A stretch of 64,000 nt of DNA from Amaurobius ferox (taxonomy: Eukaryota > Arthropoda > Arachnida > Araneae > Amaurobiidae), in NCBI GenBank assembly GCA_951213105.1, contig OX578138.1, positions 96,315,114 through 96,379,113 on the forward strand, in the 5' to 3' direction. Each line of letters opens with the position of its first letter. Position 1 is the first letter of the stretch. Positions 44,861 to 58,154 of the stretch are shown here, in pieces. The notes under the pieces were generated by a model. The model made no database searches and was not told the DNA's origin. It worked only from the letters and a program-made list of their open reading frames with translations. Position numbers and translations under genes: made by a program.

Positions 44861-45935
44861 GATCCATTTTATTTTACTAAATCTTCTAGCATTGTTTCAA
44901 AGTCCTTCAGATCGCATATTTCACCAATTTTTTCTTGAGTAATGCACTTTACTTTTCATGTGATTCCACTTTTCCCTTACGTACTAATTCAGCGATACAA
45001 CGCCAGCTATATCTACCGGATAATACTTTTCGTAGAATTCCCTTGTAGCCCCTTGAGCCCTAATAATTTAGCCACTCGGTGAGGATTTGAAGTGAAGCTT
45101 AATAATAGTCACAGTTAATATTACACACGTAGATACGCGTTTGTAACTAATTATTAACATGTTAATCAATGAAACAGTTTCCATTGCTCCCAAAGTTATT
45201 TTAATATAATAGGATATTTTGGCCCCACGCCACGACTTAAAATACAGTGCTAGGTTAAATATTTACATCATAGAATTATTCACCTTTGAGAACTTCAAAA
45301 TGAATATCACGTTTGTATTGACAACTTCATTATTATAATTATCCTTACGTTCTACTTAAATTATTCTCGATTACAATAAGGTAACAAACAATTCGTATCA
45401 AATGAATGTTGATTACTGGAATGCAACTGCTGATTAAGAGTTTAAAGCAAACTCCAACTAAATAAGTCCGACGCAGACTATTCAACATGGAAGAGATTTA
45501 ATTTATATCAGTGTATCTAAAAAAATATTTAAAACTAAAATGATGTACTATGTAAATCAAACTTTCTCTACAGTGAATTATCATGTATCTATTTACAATG
45601 CATATTTCGTTCCTTCTGAGATAAATATATTCTTATAGAATAAAAAAAAATTAGAAAAATAAGTTGACAGATGATTTTTCAATTAAATAATTTGTAGATT
45701 ACATAAGTTATTTATTATTATTTTTTAAATATTTTCTTTTATTTTTGGATTATTAGGTATTTGTATAATTACGAGCAGCAATACATTCCTTCTACATGTA
45801 AAAATATAATATATTACAGAATGTTAATTATATAACATGTCGTCATATAAAACCGTTCTTTGTAGATTCGATATTCATTTTTAGATACACAAATTGCTTC
45901 CAATTTGGTATAATGTAACATAGTGCGAGGGGATA
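44861..45935. other. AT-rich spacer, no feature recognised
   Basis: No gene. Phrases near 45360-45500 faintly resemble 49490-49640. Confidence 0.35.
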
Positions 45936-46659
45936 TCTATATATATAAAGAAGAAAAGTGTGTATGTATGATCCACCATAACTGGAGAAAGGCTGAACCG
46001 AATTTCATGAAATTTGTCTTGGTAGTCTTAAAATCACTCCACAAAAAACATGGGCCATGTTTCGAGTTTCTATAATCAGTGGTTCTTGAGATATTAGTGA
46101 AAAACGACATTTTTTCCTAGGAATTCTACTCTCTAGCTCCATGATTCACAATGAAAAAGGTTGGACATTGTTGGTTTAAAACGTGAAAGATAATTAAATC
46201 TCTGAGTTTTGTGGAAGTTTATTGAATGTATTAGATAATTTTGAAAATCGCAGGTTTGAGATATGAATTTAAATGGAAACTTTTACCATGGTTTATTTCT
46301 CACAGACTTACTCAACACTGAGATTTGTGGGAGTTTATTGAACGTATTAGACAATTTTGAAAATCGCAGGTTTGAGATATGAATTTAAATGGAAACTATC
46401 ACCATGGTTTATTTCTCACAGGCTTACTCAACAACGAAAAGTATTAAGAAATCACACGAAAGATCAATCATGCATTGATTGGAAAGTGTTTCATAATCAA
46501 AGCATTGATTATGAAACACTTTCCAACTGTAATTTAATTTAAACAAATCTAAAATGCGATACATTCAGCGGTAATATATCACAATCGGCCCAAAATGTTC
46601 CCGTGTAATGTTTATCACAGTTTAGTAAATCCGGAGCAACGCCGGGTAATCGCTGCTAG
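45936..46659 (+). mobile_element. Helitron Hel2, short non-autonomous copy
   Basis: Begins TCTATATATATAAAGAAG after A (45935) and ends CCGGAGCAACGCCGG (hairpin), GTAATCGCTG, CTAG (46656-46659) before T. The 5' region has GGAGAAAGGCTGAACCGAAT. About 119 bp (around 46205-46325) are tandemly duplicated (CGCAGGTTTGAGATATGAAT in both). The 3' half contains an E3-derived stretch around 46455-46590. Confidence 0.85.
46455..46590 (+). mobile_element. E3 5'-end fragment with a perfect 20-bp hairpin
   Basis: Contains GAAAGATCAATCATGC and ACACTTTCCAACTG of the E3 5' end. An added inverted piece makes a perfect stem: 46481-46500 pairs with 46505-46524 around the loop AGCA. Located inside Hel2. No 3' end is present. 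Confidence 0.7.
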
Positions 46660-47483
46660 TAATCTATAAAAAAGTAAACACGATCCCGTAAAATATTTTA
46701 TTCAAAAAATATTATTTTTCACTTGATTGACCCGAGTCTCTAACAAATTTTGTAATTATTCTTAAAATATGAGAAAAAACAAGTAGAAGACGCAAATAAT
46801 GAAAACTTTTGAACATAACTCATTTCTATAGCCTTACGTCATTTCAATCGCTTTAGCGTTTTTCAAATGTTCTCGAAATAAAATGATTTTTTTATTTTGG
46901 CTTTCAGTCACACTAAAAACAGGAAAGCATCTGTTGTGCAATCTTATGCCTGTAGCTGCAAGTAAATTTAATAGAGTATATTTAAATATAAAATTCACAG
47001 TATGAATCAAAGTTTACATAATTTCGTAAATTGCGTTTTTATGTAATTATATGTATTCAATTTACGTACCGTTGTTGATTAATTAACAAGAAATTAAACT
47101 GTAACATTAAACTTAATTCATTTAACATAGCTTAAAGCTTATCTTACCAGTAAAAAAAAAAAACATCTTAGATCATTGTAGATATTCAAGATTTAAACTT
47201 GACGTTGATAAATAGGGAATGGCATTTTAACATAATGTATAACATAAAATTAATCTCCTATATCTTTCTACACATGGTCTTTACAATTACGTTTATATCT
47301 TCATTAAAAAGAATAATGTAATTTTCGTAAAAATATTGGAGTTCTTGAAACTCTTTCTTTCATTTTACAAGGATTTTCTAAAACACATTTTGGTATATTT
47401 TTCCCTATGAATGGCACAGACGGAATTGACAACTTTGCTATGTTCTGGCTAGATTTAATAATTTTTTGAAACGTTTGGAATTA
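46660..47483. other. AT-rich spacer, no feature recognised
   Basis: No gene or repeat family assigned. Confidence 0.4.
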
Positions 47484-48278
47484 AAAAAATCTGATGTGGG
47501 CAGCAAATGACTTTATCTGCAGACTGAAATTCATTTTTTCAATAATAATTCATTAGATTGAGTTTAATTGAACCAAATAACACTAAATTTGCATTTTTAG
47601 TTCAATTTTTGTTTTTATTTGGTAATTGGACATTTTTCCGAAATCGGTGTAAAAAAATGCAAGAAATGTCAAATATCTTAAAAACGATTAGTCCTAAAGT
47701 ATAATGAAGTGTGTTGCATTATTTTCCACTTCAAAAATTGCGTGTAAAACAACAATTTAATTGATACATTTGAGCATACACTACTTAGTCTTTTTTTTTT
47801 TAGATTTTTGCGGGTCATTTCGTTAAAAAAGGCAAGTTGTTCTTTTCCGAATCAGACCAAAATCTAATCAGCACCAGAGTATCCCACAAGTAACTTATCT
47901 ACCAAATTTTGTGAAATTTGGACAATTAGTATTTTAGCTAGAATGGATAAATGAAATTTTTTAGAGCCATTTCGCAAAAAAGGCGGGTTCTGTTTTTATG
48001 AATCGTACCCAAAATTAATCAGCACCAGGGTCACATCCAAGTGACTTACCTACCAAATTTTATGAAATTCGGTCCATTAGTTTTTGAGTTAGAGTGGATA
48101 CATACATTGCACAGACACACAGACAGACAGACACACACACAGACGTCATACTAAAAAGAGTTTTTTCGTATTATAGAGGTCTCGAAACGTGTGGATCCGT
48201 CGAAAACTCGAGTTGCGATTTTCGAAATGATTCCAATACTTTCCCTAAACATTATCATGTATTGCAGGGAAAGTAAAA
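47484..48278 (+). mobile_element. H1 element copy h, first of a tandem pair
   Basis: Starts AAAAAAATCTGATGTGGGCA. Repeat-unit phrases CTAATCAGCACCAGAGTATC (near 47862) and TTAATCAGCACCAGGGTCAC (near 48011) are about 149 bp apart. GACA/CA microsatellite at 48111-48140. Ends with the hairpin ACTTTCCCTAAACATTATC / GTATTGCAGGGAAAGT. The next H1 begins at once. Confidence 0.8.
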
Positions 48279-49040
48279 ATTTGATGTAGGCAGCACACAT
48301 GACTTTCCGTGCAGACTCATATCCACACTCTCTTTATTTTAATTAAATTTAATTCACTTTTAAGTCAATTTTCGTTCTCGTTTGATAACTGGACTTATTT
48401 TCAAAGGTGGCGTAGAAAAAATACGAAAAAACTAAAATATCTCGAGAACGGCTAGTCCTAGTGTAATGGGGTTGGTCTTATTCCTTTCTTCGTTAAACAT
48501 TACGTATAAAACAAGAATTTAATGGATACATTTCACCATACATAGTTTTTTATTTTAGATTTTGTCGATTTTTGCGGGCCATTTTGCAAAAAAGGCGGGT
48601 TATTTTTTCTTTCTAATCGTACCAAAATCTAATCAGCACCAGGGTGACCCACAACCGACATATTTACCAAATTTTGTGAAATTCGGTCCATTAGATTTTA
48701 AGCTAGAGTGGATACAATCTTTTGCGGGTCATTTCACAAAAAAAGGCGGGTTCTTCTATCCCGAATCGTACCCAAAACTAATCAGCACCAGATTCGCCCA
48801 CAAATGACTTACCTACCAAATTTTATGAAATTCGGTCAATGAGGTTTTTTGTTAGAGTGGATACAAAATCTGCACAGACACACAGACACACAGACACACA
48901 CACAGACGTTGTACTAAAAATTGTTTTTCGTATTCTTGAGGTCTCGAAACGTGTAGATCCGTCGAAAACTCGAGTTGCGATTTTCGATAGGATTCCAATA
49001 CTTTCCCTATACATTACTATGTATTGCAGAGAAAGTATAA
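48279..49040 (+). mobile_element. H1 element copy i, second of a tandem pair
   Basis: Begins TTTGATGTAGGCAGCAC directly after the preceding GGGAAAGTAAAAA. Two repeat units (CTAATCAGCACC near 48630 and 48778), a CA microsatellite at 48874-48905, and the hairpin ACTTTCCCTATACATTAC / TATTGCAGAGAAAGT at the end. Confidence 0.8.
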
Positions 49041-49795
49041 ATGCATATGTCGCTCCGTAAAGTGTCTAAGTTAGCAACTATTTACTAATACGTTAGCAAC
49101 TAATTAACTAAGTTAGCAACTATTTGCTACGACCTAATACTCTAAAATCTAGCCATGTTTGGTAGTATTATTCTAGTCACCAAGTGTTGGCAGGCCTGGG
49201 TATAACAAGTTTAAACATTAACATTCTGCGTTTAAAAGACAAGACGAAATGTACGCGAAACTTTTTATTGATAAACAATAATATATCATATCTACCTAGC
49301 AATTATTTATTCTAATTCTGATTAAAGCTCATCCGATTAAACAGCAGCATTAAAATCAGCTGTAAAACGATTAGATTCATGTTTCTCCTATAAATATTTC
49401 TGCCAATCTTCATTTTCCTATACATTTCCAGTAAGTCAAATAATAATTTTACTCCGTAAATCTATTTACAATGATCCAAGTCCGACTTGAATCATTCTCA
49501 GTTACAGTTAAGAGGCATTCTAGCGCGCACGAATATTCATTACTTCAATTCGACATTTGATTTCGAGTTGAAAGCAGTAATAGACCGCGTTTTAAATAGC
49601 ATCAATTGATTCAACCTCCCACAACATCAAAGGAATTTAATTTCTATCATCGCATTAGAAGATATGTGTATTTAAGGAGGAAATGTGGCTTGCTACTGAT
49701 TCTCAGAAGGTAATTACCAAGGGTTTTGTCACTAGAAATATTTGGATATTTCAAATAAGTGCATTCTAAGAACAAAAATATAAGGGATATAATTT
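49041..49795. other. spacer with small tandem duplication
   Basis: GTTAGCAACTA repeats at about 49070, 49092 and 49112. No gene. Weak similarity of 49490-49665 to 37920-38110. Confidence 0.4.
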
Positions 49796-50054
49796 TGTTG
49801 TTGTTGAGACCCAGACCGTCCGACTTACCAGAAAGGTGTAAGGTAACTGTTTGGTCGGCCGGGAATTGCCACCCAATTCAGACCGGAATCCAGTGGGGGA
49901 GGCATCCACAGGGACCGTACCCTACTTTCCCTACCACCAACCTCTCGGAAAGACTTACGGACCCACATGTTTAACGTGATCGTACTCCGCATGAACACGG
50001 CGGCAGTTGTGGCAGAGTGCAAATCCAGCGCCGCAAACACCGGGCTACCGCCCC
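49796..50054 (-). mobile_element. SINE A, copy 4, decayed head
   Basis: Body and tail are clear (minus strand GTGGGTCCGTAAGTCTTTCC, GGTGGCAATTCCCGGCCGAC, GTAAGTCGGACGGTCTGGGT). The tRNA-like head has lost most of box B. It directly adjoins the 5S-like segment on its 5' side. Confidence 0.75.
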
Positions 50055-50059
50055 GAAAT

Positions 50060-50179
50060 GTGTCAACAGCACGCAGTGCTCCCAGGTCGTCAACCACCCA
50101 AGTACTAACAGCGCCCGATGCTGCTTGACTTAGGTGATCTAACGCGAACCGGTGTTTTCAGCACGGTAGGGCCGTCGGC
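50060..50179 (-). pseudogene. 5S rRNA-derived sequence
   Basis: The minus strand reads, in 5S order: GCCGACGGCCCTACCGTG, AAAACACCGGTTCGCGT, AGATCACCTAAGTCAAGCAG, CATCGGGCGCTGTTAGTACT, TGGGTGGTTGACGACCTGGG, AGCACTGCGTGCTGTTGAC. Length about 119-120, as a full 5S. The internal promoter blocks (A: AAGTCAAGCAGCATCGGGC; C: TGGGTGGTTGACGACCTGGG) are recognisable with several changes from the animal consensus as I remember it. No T-run terminator follows. Likely a 5S pseudogene or 5S-derived SINE head. Confidence 0.85.
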
Positions 50180-50185
50180 TCGGAT

Positions 50186-50375
50186 ATAACTTTGTAAAGG
50201 ACCTTGATGCTCGAACTGGGGATAGAACGACAGATCTTAGCACTGACCAGTCGAAGCTCTATCGTTGAGATACTGGGACAGAATTGCACGCAATTACTCT
50301 CGAAGCGGACAATGCATTCTCCACCCTCTAATGCCAGATCGGCGTGCAACTGACAATCTGACAGACCGCCTCTTG
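50186..50375 (-). mobile_element. SINE B composite, second module (matches 44640-44860)
   Basis: Minus strand contains CAGTTGCACGCCGATCTGGC, CTTCGAGAGTAATTGCGTGC, CTGTCCCAGTATCTCAACGA (box A) and GTCGTTCTATCCCCAGTTCG (box B-like), so the head is more decayed than at 44.7 kb. Confidence 0.7.
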
Positions 50376-50720
50376 ATAGTTTAAAGTCAGTTGAGCTTCC
50401 TGCTGTTATTTCTATCCTCCAGCTTAGCTTCTTGTGTGGTCGTGACCTCCCAAATTAAGATCGGCTCTCAATATACCAGATTTCACTGAATCCGAGTTAA
50501 TCGTTCTAGGGTCACTTTCAGACCTCCGACATATTTGCACTAACCTACAGGGTTGATTTGCTTTGGAGCCATTGTAAAGAACATTGCTGCTACAGCCGAT
50601 GATCAAACCGCAGATCTTGATAGTGACAAGTCAATGGTCTATCGTTGAGTTACTAAGACGGAGTTGCAACCTCTTATTGAGGTGGACTCCTTAATTTTTC
50701 TCGGGGTCATTGTCCGTCCT
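50376..50720 (-). mobile_element. SINE B composite, first module (matches 44023-44354)
   Basis: Minus strand: GGAGTCCACCTCAATAAGAG, CCGTCTTAGTAACTCAACGA (box A), GCGGTTTGATCATCGGC (box B-like), AACCCTGTAGGTTAGTGC, GGTCTGAAAGTGACCCTAG, AGCTGGAGGATAGAAATAAC. Contiguous with the second module, unlike the 44-kb copy, which SINE A interrupts. Confidence 0.7.
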
Positions 50721-50862
50721 TACACAACAGTGGTGGACGGAAAGGTAGAAAACGAAATTTAATCATATATGAAATTGAGCAAAATCGAAGGTGTAGGTAG
50801 ATTCAATTCAAAACAATAACCTTATTATCAATGACACACATTATCATTATAAAATAATCTGA

Positions 50863-51784
50863 TATGGACAACACATGACTTTCCTTATATAATGCAATGG
50901 ATTTACTACTTTTACAGTAAAAAAATAGGTTTTTCTTATAGTAGATATTTATATTCTTTCCGAGATATTGAATTATCCACAATGAGTCGTCATTTTCAAT
51001 GATTTAGCGTCATTTTAATCCATTTAGCGAGATTTTCGTTAATTTGACAACATTCCAAAAAGTTGCCAAGTTGGCGAAATTCCGTCAAATTCGTCGTCAA
51101 AATCTCACCAAGCTTTACTGACGGAGAAATAAGTTATTCTTATAGCAGATAAATGACTATTGGCGTTCAATTACAAAAGTATTACTCGAAGTATCTTTTC
51201 TCATGAATGGAACGAGCTAGATCCACGAGAATGATGTCACCAAATTTATCGCATGGAATTACATATGAAAATGAACATGTTTCTCAATAGGAGATATATA
51301 TTTTTTATATGACTTTTTAATAATTTTTTTGAAAAATGTGCAATATCTGGAGAACGCTTCATGTTAGCGTTCTAAAATATATGTTAATCGTTTTCTAATG
51401 AAAAATTACATAAGAAATGTCAATTTGCGTAGCATTATTAGCGGTTTTGATTTTTTGACGATTTTTTCAAAATTTCACTCGAAAATTTAGGGGGTTCTGA
51501 ACATTCGATTACGTTTAAAAACAATAGGCGTCCAGTGTTTACGGATTGTGATTTTTGTACCAAATTTCGATCGAATCGGTCCATTCGTTCGTCAGTTATC
51601 GTCTTCACAGAATTACTGACACACACACACACACATACTTTCACACACACACAGACATCACTTCAAAAATGTTTGATTCGTGATCAGAGATGCTTGAAAC
51701 GTGCTCTTCCGTCGAAAACTCGAATTCGAATTTTCGACCCCGTCACAATTCTTTCCTTATACATTATGTCTATAAGGAAAGTAA
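50863..51784 (+). mobile_element. H2 element copy c
   Basis: Starts AAAATAATCTGATATGGACA then ACTTTCCTTATATAATG. (CA)n at 51616-51652 is followed by the 3' block (CTTCCGTCGAAAACTCGAAT) and the hairpin ending at 51784 (TCTTTCCTTATACATTATG / TATAAGGAAAGTAA). Directly abutted by the E3 5' end at 51786. Confidence 0.8.
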
Positions 51785-52230
51785 CAAGAAAGATCAATCA
51801 TGCATAAGCATTGATTATGAAACACTTTCCAACTGAAATGTAATTTCATTTAAAAATTTCTAAAATGTGATTCATTCAGTGGTAATATCTTTTACATTAT
51901 CACAGTACTACAGTAATTTATTATACTTAAATATTTAAAACTGTATCGAAATATAAATCATCTGATTCTTTATGCAAAATCAATGAATATTTCATTCATA
52001 TAACTTGTATTCCAGACTCCAGAGCTAAATAATTTTGTGTGAAAAAATTCAGCAATTCTTATGTAATTCATCTTACAATCGCTTGAGATATTTGCATTCT
52101 GCATATGTTAAAATTAGGCTTCCTTGAAGAAATAATAAAAGTTTAGGGATCATTTAAAATCACAACTATTGTAATTGCATAGGCACGGAATTTAGATACA
52201 CAGATAATATATATGTGTATGTGTATGTAC

Positions 52231-53054
52231 TCAAAGTATTGGAATCGTGCCGAAGATCGGAACTCGAATTTTCAAAGGATCTACACGTTTTGGGACTTCT
52301 AGAACACGAAAAAACTACTTTTAGGAAGACGTCTGTGTGTGTAAGGGTGTATCTGTGTATGTTTCTGTGTGTCTGTGTGGATATTACATCCACTCTAATT
52401 GAAAAACTAATGGACCGAATTTCATACAATTTGGTAGGTATATTTTTTGTGGGAAATCCTGATGTTCATTAGATTATAGAACGATTCGTAATAAAAGAAT
52501 CTGCCTTCTTTGCGAAATGGCCGCAGAAATTGCCTTTATCCACTCTAGCTAAAAACTAATGAACCAAATTTAACAAAATTTGGAGTATAATATTTCAATA
52601 ACCTACAAGTGATTTATATACCAAATTTAACAAAATTTTGTATATAAATCATTTGTAGGTTATTCTACTACGATTCGGGAAAAAGGAACGGGCTATTTTT
52701 GCGAAATGGCCAGCAAAAATCGTTATATATAAAAAAAAAAGACTACGTGTGCTCAATTATATCAATTAAATTCCTATTTTATATGTGATTTTTGACAACA
52801 AAAAGAATAAGACTAACCCCATTACTCTAGGACTAGCCGTTCTTGAGATATTCTAGTTTTTTCGCGTTTTCGCTACGCCACCTTTGACAATAAGTCCAGC
52901 TATCAAATAAGAACCAAATTTAAGTTTAACGTGTAAATTCAATGTCATTTAAAATACTTATGTTGTGCAGATAAACACATATTATCATTGAATAAATAAA
53001 GAGAACGAATATGAGTCTGCAGAGAAAGACATGTGCTGTCCACATCAGAATTTT
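52231..53054 (-). mobile_element. H1 copy j, nested in E3, lacking the terminal hairpin
   Basis: Minus strand starts at 53050 (AATTCTGATGTGGACAGCAC) and ends at 52232 (TCCAATACTTTGAGTACATA), replacing the usual CTTTCCC hairpin. A palindromic stretch near 52610-52665 (CTACAAxTGATTTATATAC and its complement) lies in the core. Confidence 0.75.
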
Positions 53055-53756
53055 TAACAATATTACACCAATGATTTATAGAAGTGAACGGGGATTATTT
53101 TCAGGCCATTTCGAAAAAAATGTATGATCTATATTTAAAGATCCATCAAATTTTTGTCGAATAAAATGTTCAACAAATTTAAGCTGTGTACCAAATTTTA
53201 ACTCTCTAGGACGTAGGAAAGTGCATTTAAAATGCCATCAATTAAATTTATCATGAAGAGTTATATAAAATTTTAAAAAAATGAAAAATTGTTATCTACC
53301 AAATTTATTTTAAAATATGAAGCCACTCCCATATGCAAAACGTTTAAACAAATGGAGAGATATTTATTTTATAATATCTCTCTCTTTTCTTTCTGGAAGA
53401 TATCCCAAAGTCAGAATTTAAATGAATTTGTTTTTTTCCCTATATTAAATAATTTTTTTAATTAAAAAACTACTTAACATATTTTACTGAATTTTTTTTT
53501 ATATATTCTATGGGATAATGTGAATATTTCCTAAAAATTTCGAAGCAATTCGTGAATTTTAAATTTACTTAAAAAATGTTTGAAAAATTAGGTCCCATAG
53601 GGTTCAATGTATTTCATTTTTTCAACCCGGGTTCAATAAAAAACTAATTGGGTGATATTATTTATTTATATTCCCATAGGTCCTACAGACCGTCTGAACA
53701 ACATACTAAAATTTCATTTTGATAAACTCATTTTTACGGCAGTTATCGTGCTAACG

Positions 53757-53818
<62 letters not shown>
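53757..53818 (+). repeat. (CAGA)n microsatellite inside E3
   Basis: About 15 CAGA units; the sister copies at 59.6 and 62.4 kb have about four. Same place as the tetranucleotide run of DINE-1-type elements. Confidence 0.95.
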
Positions 53819-53862
53819 ATGAACAAAGTCATAAACACTTTTCAACTTTGTTGTAAAGTGTT

Positions 53863-54425
53863 AAAAATGATATTGTGCAAAGTTGTAAAAGGGAAATGAG
53901 GAAGTAGGTATATGAAAATTTCGATACTTTTGCATAATCAATTTTAGATAACGATAAGATTTATATATAGCAGTGTTTTGAATCGAATCCTCTAATTCTT
54001 AAGCAATGTCTGATACACTTAAAGACCAACCTTAGCATCCCTATTCGAAAAGCTGGTTTTATTTAAAGAAACCGAAATAAACTTGTTATATAGAGCTTTT
54101 TAGAGAAACGTCTGACAAACTATTTGACTCTTGCATAGAAAAAATTAATTAAGAAAATAACAAAAAAATCAACTTAAGTAAAATGCAAAGTAAAACTTTC
54201 TAATACTTCCTTAGAGAAAGCAGTGACATGAAAATTAGGTGAATATAGTTATTTCTGGGCAGTGTCAATCCCTATTCTTCAGGTCAAACAGTGCATTTTC
54301 TAAACAACCGCTAACTCGGAAAGATCAAACTCCCTCAAAATAATTGTAGTCACCTAATTGTCACCTGCTTTCTTTAAGGAAGCATTAGAAAGTTTCATTC
54401 TCACATTTAGCAGTTTTATTTATTA
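53863..54425. other. AT-rich spacer, no feature recognised
   Basis: No gene seen. TCTAATACTTCCTTAGAGAAAG near 54200 and CTTTAAGGAAGCATTAGAAAG near 54371 form a loose inverted pair about 170 bp apart. Confidence 0.4.
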
Positions 54426-55475
<1,050 letters not shown>

Positions 55476-55806
55476 CAAAATTGCTTAAAATAAACAAACT
55501 GAATTTTGCATTCTTAATCTAACAAAAAAAATATTTTTAGAAACTTTTATTAACTGGTATTTCACAGTTTGATATGAACTTTTGAGACCCTAACCAATCA
55601 GATTCCATTAATCATAGTATCATACAATTCGAAACGGCGTTGTATTTTGTAGTACATTCTTGTTCTTTGGATATTCAACCTTATCAGGCTAGTCCGTCTT
55701 GGACCCACCATAGAAATATGCAGTTTTTTGGAAATAACTCAAACACCTGAGGAGCTAGAAACTCCAAACTTGGTATGACCTTGTCTTTTGTTATATATTT
55801 AAATAA
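55476..55806. other. AT-rich spacer, no feature recognised
   Basis: No gene or repeat family assigned; ends at the A preceding Hel3. Confidence 0.4.
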
Positions 55807-58154
55807 TCTATATAAATAAAATTGAAAATCCTTCTGTCTGTCTGTCTATCTGTCTGTTTGTTTGTACCATCATCACGGGAAAACGACTGATCCGAATTTG
55901 AGGAAATTTTGTGGGTAGCCTTGAAATAGCAACCCCCCCCCCCCTTAAATTCAGTCTAAAATTTGAGTTTCTAAGACCAGGGGTTGTCGAGATATTAGTG
56001 AAAAACGAAACATTTTCCTAGGAGTTCTGCTCTCTAACTCCCTAGTTCCTCCAAACGAAAAGGTTGAAAATCATTTGTTTGAAACGTGAAAGTGAATCAA
56101 ACTTTTATCTCTGAGTTTGGTGGCAGATTTTAGCGCTAAATAGTCACTTTGTGAAATTAAGAATCGTTTGAAAACATGAATTTAATTGGAAAATCTATCG
56201 CCATGGTTTATTTTTCACAAGCATTTACTCAACGATGAAAAGTATTAAGAAATCAAAATGGTTAATTAATTTTAACATTTTATGAGGATATATCATGTTG
56301 TTCGGCAACGCAATTAAATTAAATGTGTGCGTTAATGTTTATTATTATTTTTTCGATTTGAATAATAAATAAATGGATATAAAATTATACTATCTTATAA
56401 ATGAACGATTTTTTTTATTTTAATATAATAATTGCAAACAACGTACATAACTTTCATTTATTTTGACAAAGAGTTTTCAAGTTTATATTTTGTGTTTAGC
56501 TACTAAACTCATATATTGTATTTAGCCAATAAATTCATTTAGCTGATTGCCGAAATAGAAAAAGAGTAAAACGGGTATATCTTCTAGTACACTTGTAGTG
56601 TTTTCATTTAGTATATGCAAACGGGATCTGGATGTTTTATTCAGATCTACAAATTCAGAGCAGCGAATTTGGTAGGATATCACTAACTTGGCAAATTTTC
56701 TTCTTTCCCAAATTGACGGAAATGTCGCCAAATTGTTAAAAATGACGCAGATCAATGAACTTCATTTTGTTTTCTTAGAAGAGAGTACTGAAATGATGTT
56801 TCGTTAGCATTCATCTGTCAGTCCAACCTTCCAACTTTGTAACACATTTAGCGAATTTTTAAAATGTCACAAAATTGAAAAAAATATTTTCAAATCCTTA
56901 AAAACATCATTGAAATTAATAAAATTGTGCTATATAAATGAAATGAATTATGTTTTGTTAGAAGATATTATTGTGATGATGTTTCGTCAAGTGGGTCTGT
57001 CAGTTCTACAGTTCCACTTGGCGATAAATTTAACGACTTTTTAAAATGTCGCTAAATTGACGAAAATGTCGCCAAATCTTCCATAGAGGTAGCATTATTT
57101 AGACGATATATTTTCCTCCAATTTATTTGAAGGAAATAATATCATGTCGCTTAGCAAAGAATTTAAATCCAATCTTTTTATGCAGCAGACGATTTTTATT
57201 AAATCTTTTCCGATTTGAATAGGGAAGATACGTATAGAAAATAAATTTCATTGCCACTGCATTTTTGTCTGGCTAATATCAATTATGGTTTTCAGGTTTA
57301 AACATTATTATTATTGATATATTCGGGATTATTGATTCAGAGATTATACATATTTTCAAGTTTTTATACTATTGTTTTATTGCGGCAAAAATTTTTGAAT
57401 CTCGTATATTGTACGCTGTAAGAGGAATCTTCTACAAATGCACAAGGGCATATCTTCTAATCTACGAGAATATAAATAGTGCAGGTATATTGGCATATAT
57501 TTTGACATATATTGACATACATTGGAATCAAGTACGGTCTTCTGTTATGAAGATTACGGGAATTATTGGTATTTTCATTTTATTACGTCAGCTGTTTTAC
57601 TTTGGCAAAGATTTTTGAGACTCATGTTGTAATACTGGTAATATTCTACTAACACTCGGACATATCTTCTAATCTACGACATTATAAGTAGTACGGGTAT
57701 ATCTTTCCATATAATTTTAGCACTTTATTTTGGCATATATTGGAATCAATTAATGTCTTCAGGTTTAAAGATTACGGATTTACTGATATTTTCAATTTAT
57801 ACATGAAATCTACTAATACAGGTTATATATTCTAATATTCGCTTATATAAGTAGTATCTGTCCCGTACAAATTTATCGCTCTTATTTTGAATATACTAAT
57901 TCAATTCCTATTTTTTGTAAATTTTCTTGCAAATGGGCCAGGATGTCCTATTCTTCATATCTGCCCATGAAGATCACTTTGCATAGCGAGAACAAAGATT
58001 ATTAAATTTCTTTTTAGGAGCATTAAATTAAATATATTAACAGAAAATGTTGTTTAAAAATGGCAGTTAGTATACTATAGGAGTTTGGACATTATTGTGC
58101 ATTTTAAGTCCCTTTATATTTTATACTCCGTACGAAGAACGGGGATACTGCTAA
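55807..58154 (+). mobile_element. Helitron Hel3, non-autonomous
   Basis: Begins TCTATATAAATAAAATTGAA after A, nearly the same as Hel1. Ends GTACGAAGAACGGGGATACTG then CTAA (58151-58154). Core blocks match Hel1 in order: TGTGxGTTAATxxTTATTATT, AACACATTTAGCGAATTTTT, GTGGGxCTGTCAGTTCTAC, ATGTCGCCAAATCTTCCA, GACATATCTTCTAATCTACG. A C12 run lies at 55931-55942. No Rep/helicase ORF. The following base starts the next Helitron. Confidence 0.8.

Larger units (their letters stand above)
51786..53862 (+). mobile_element. E3 element copy b, carrying a nested H1
   Basis: Begins AAGAAAGATCAATCATGCAT, with subterminal AACACTTTCCAACTG at about 51821-51835. Ends in the hairpin AACACTTTTCAAC TTT GTTGTAAAGTGTT (53834-53862). 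A (CAGA)n run at 53757-53818 lies just before the 3' block, beside ACGGCAGTTATCGTGCTAAC. An H1 copy in the opposite orientation is nested inside. This copy is inverted relative to the copies at 59.6 and 62.3 kb. Confidence 0.8.
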
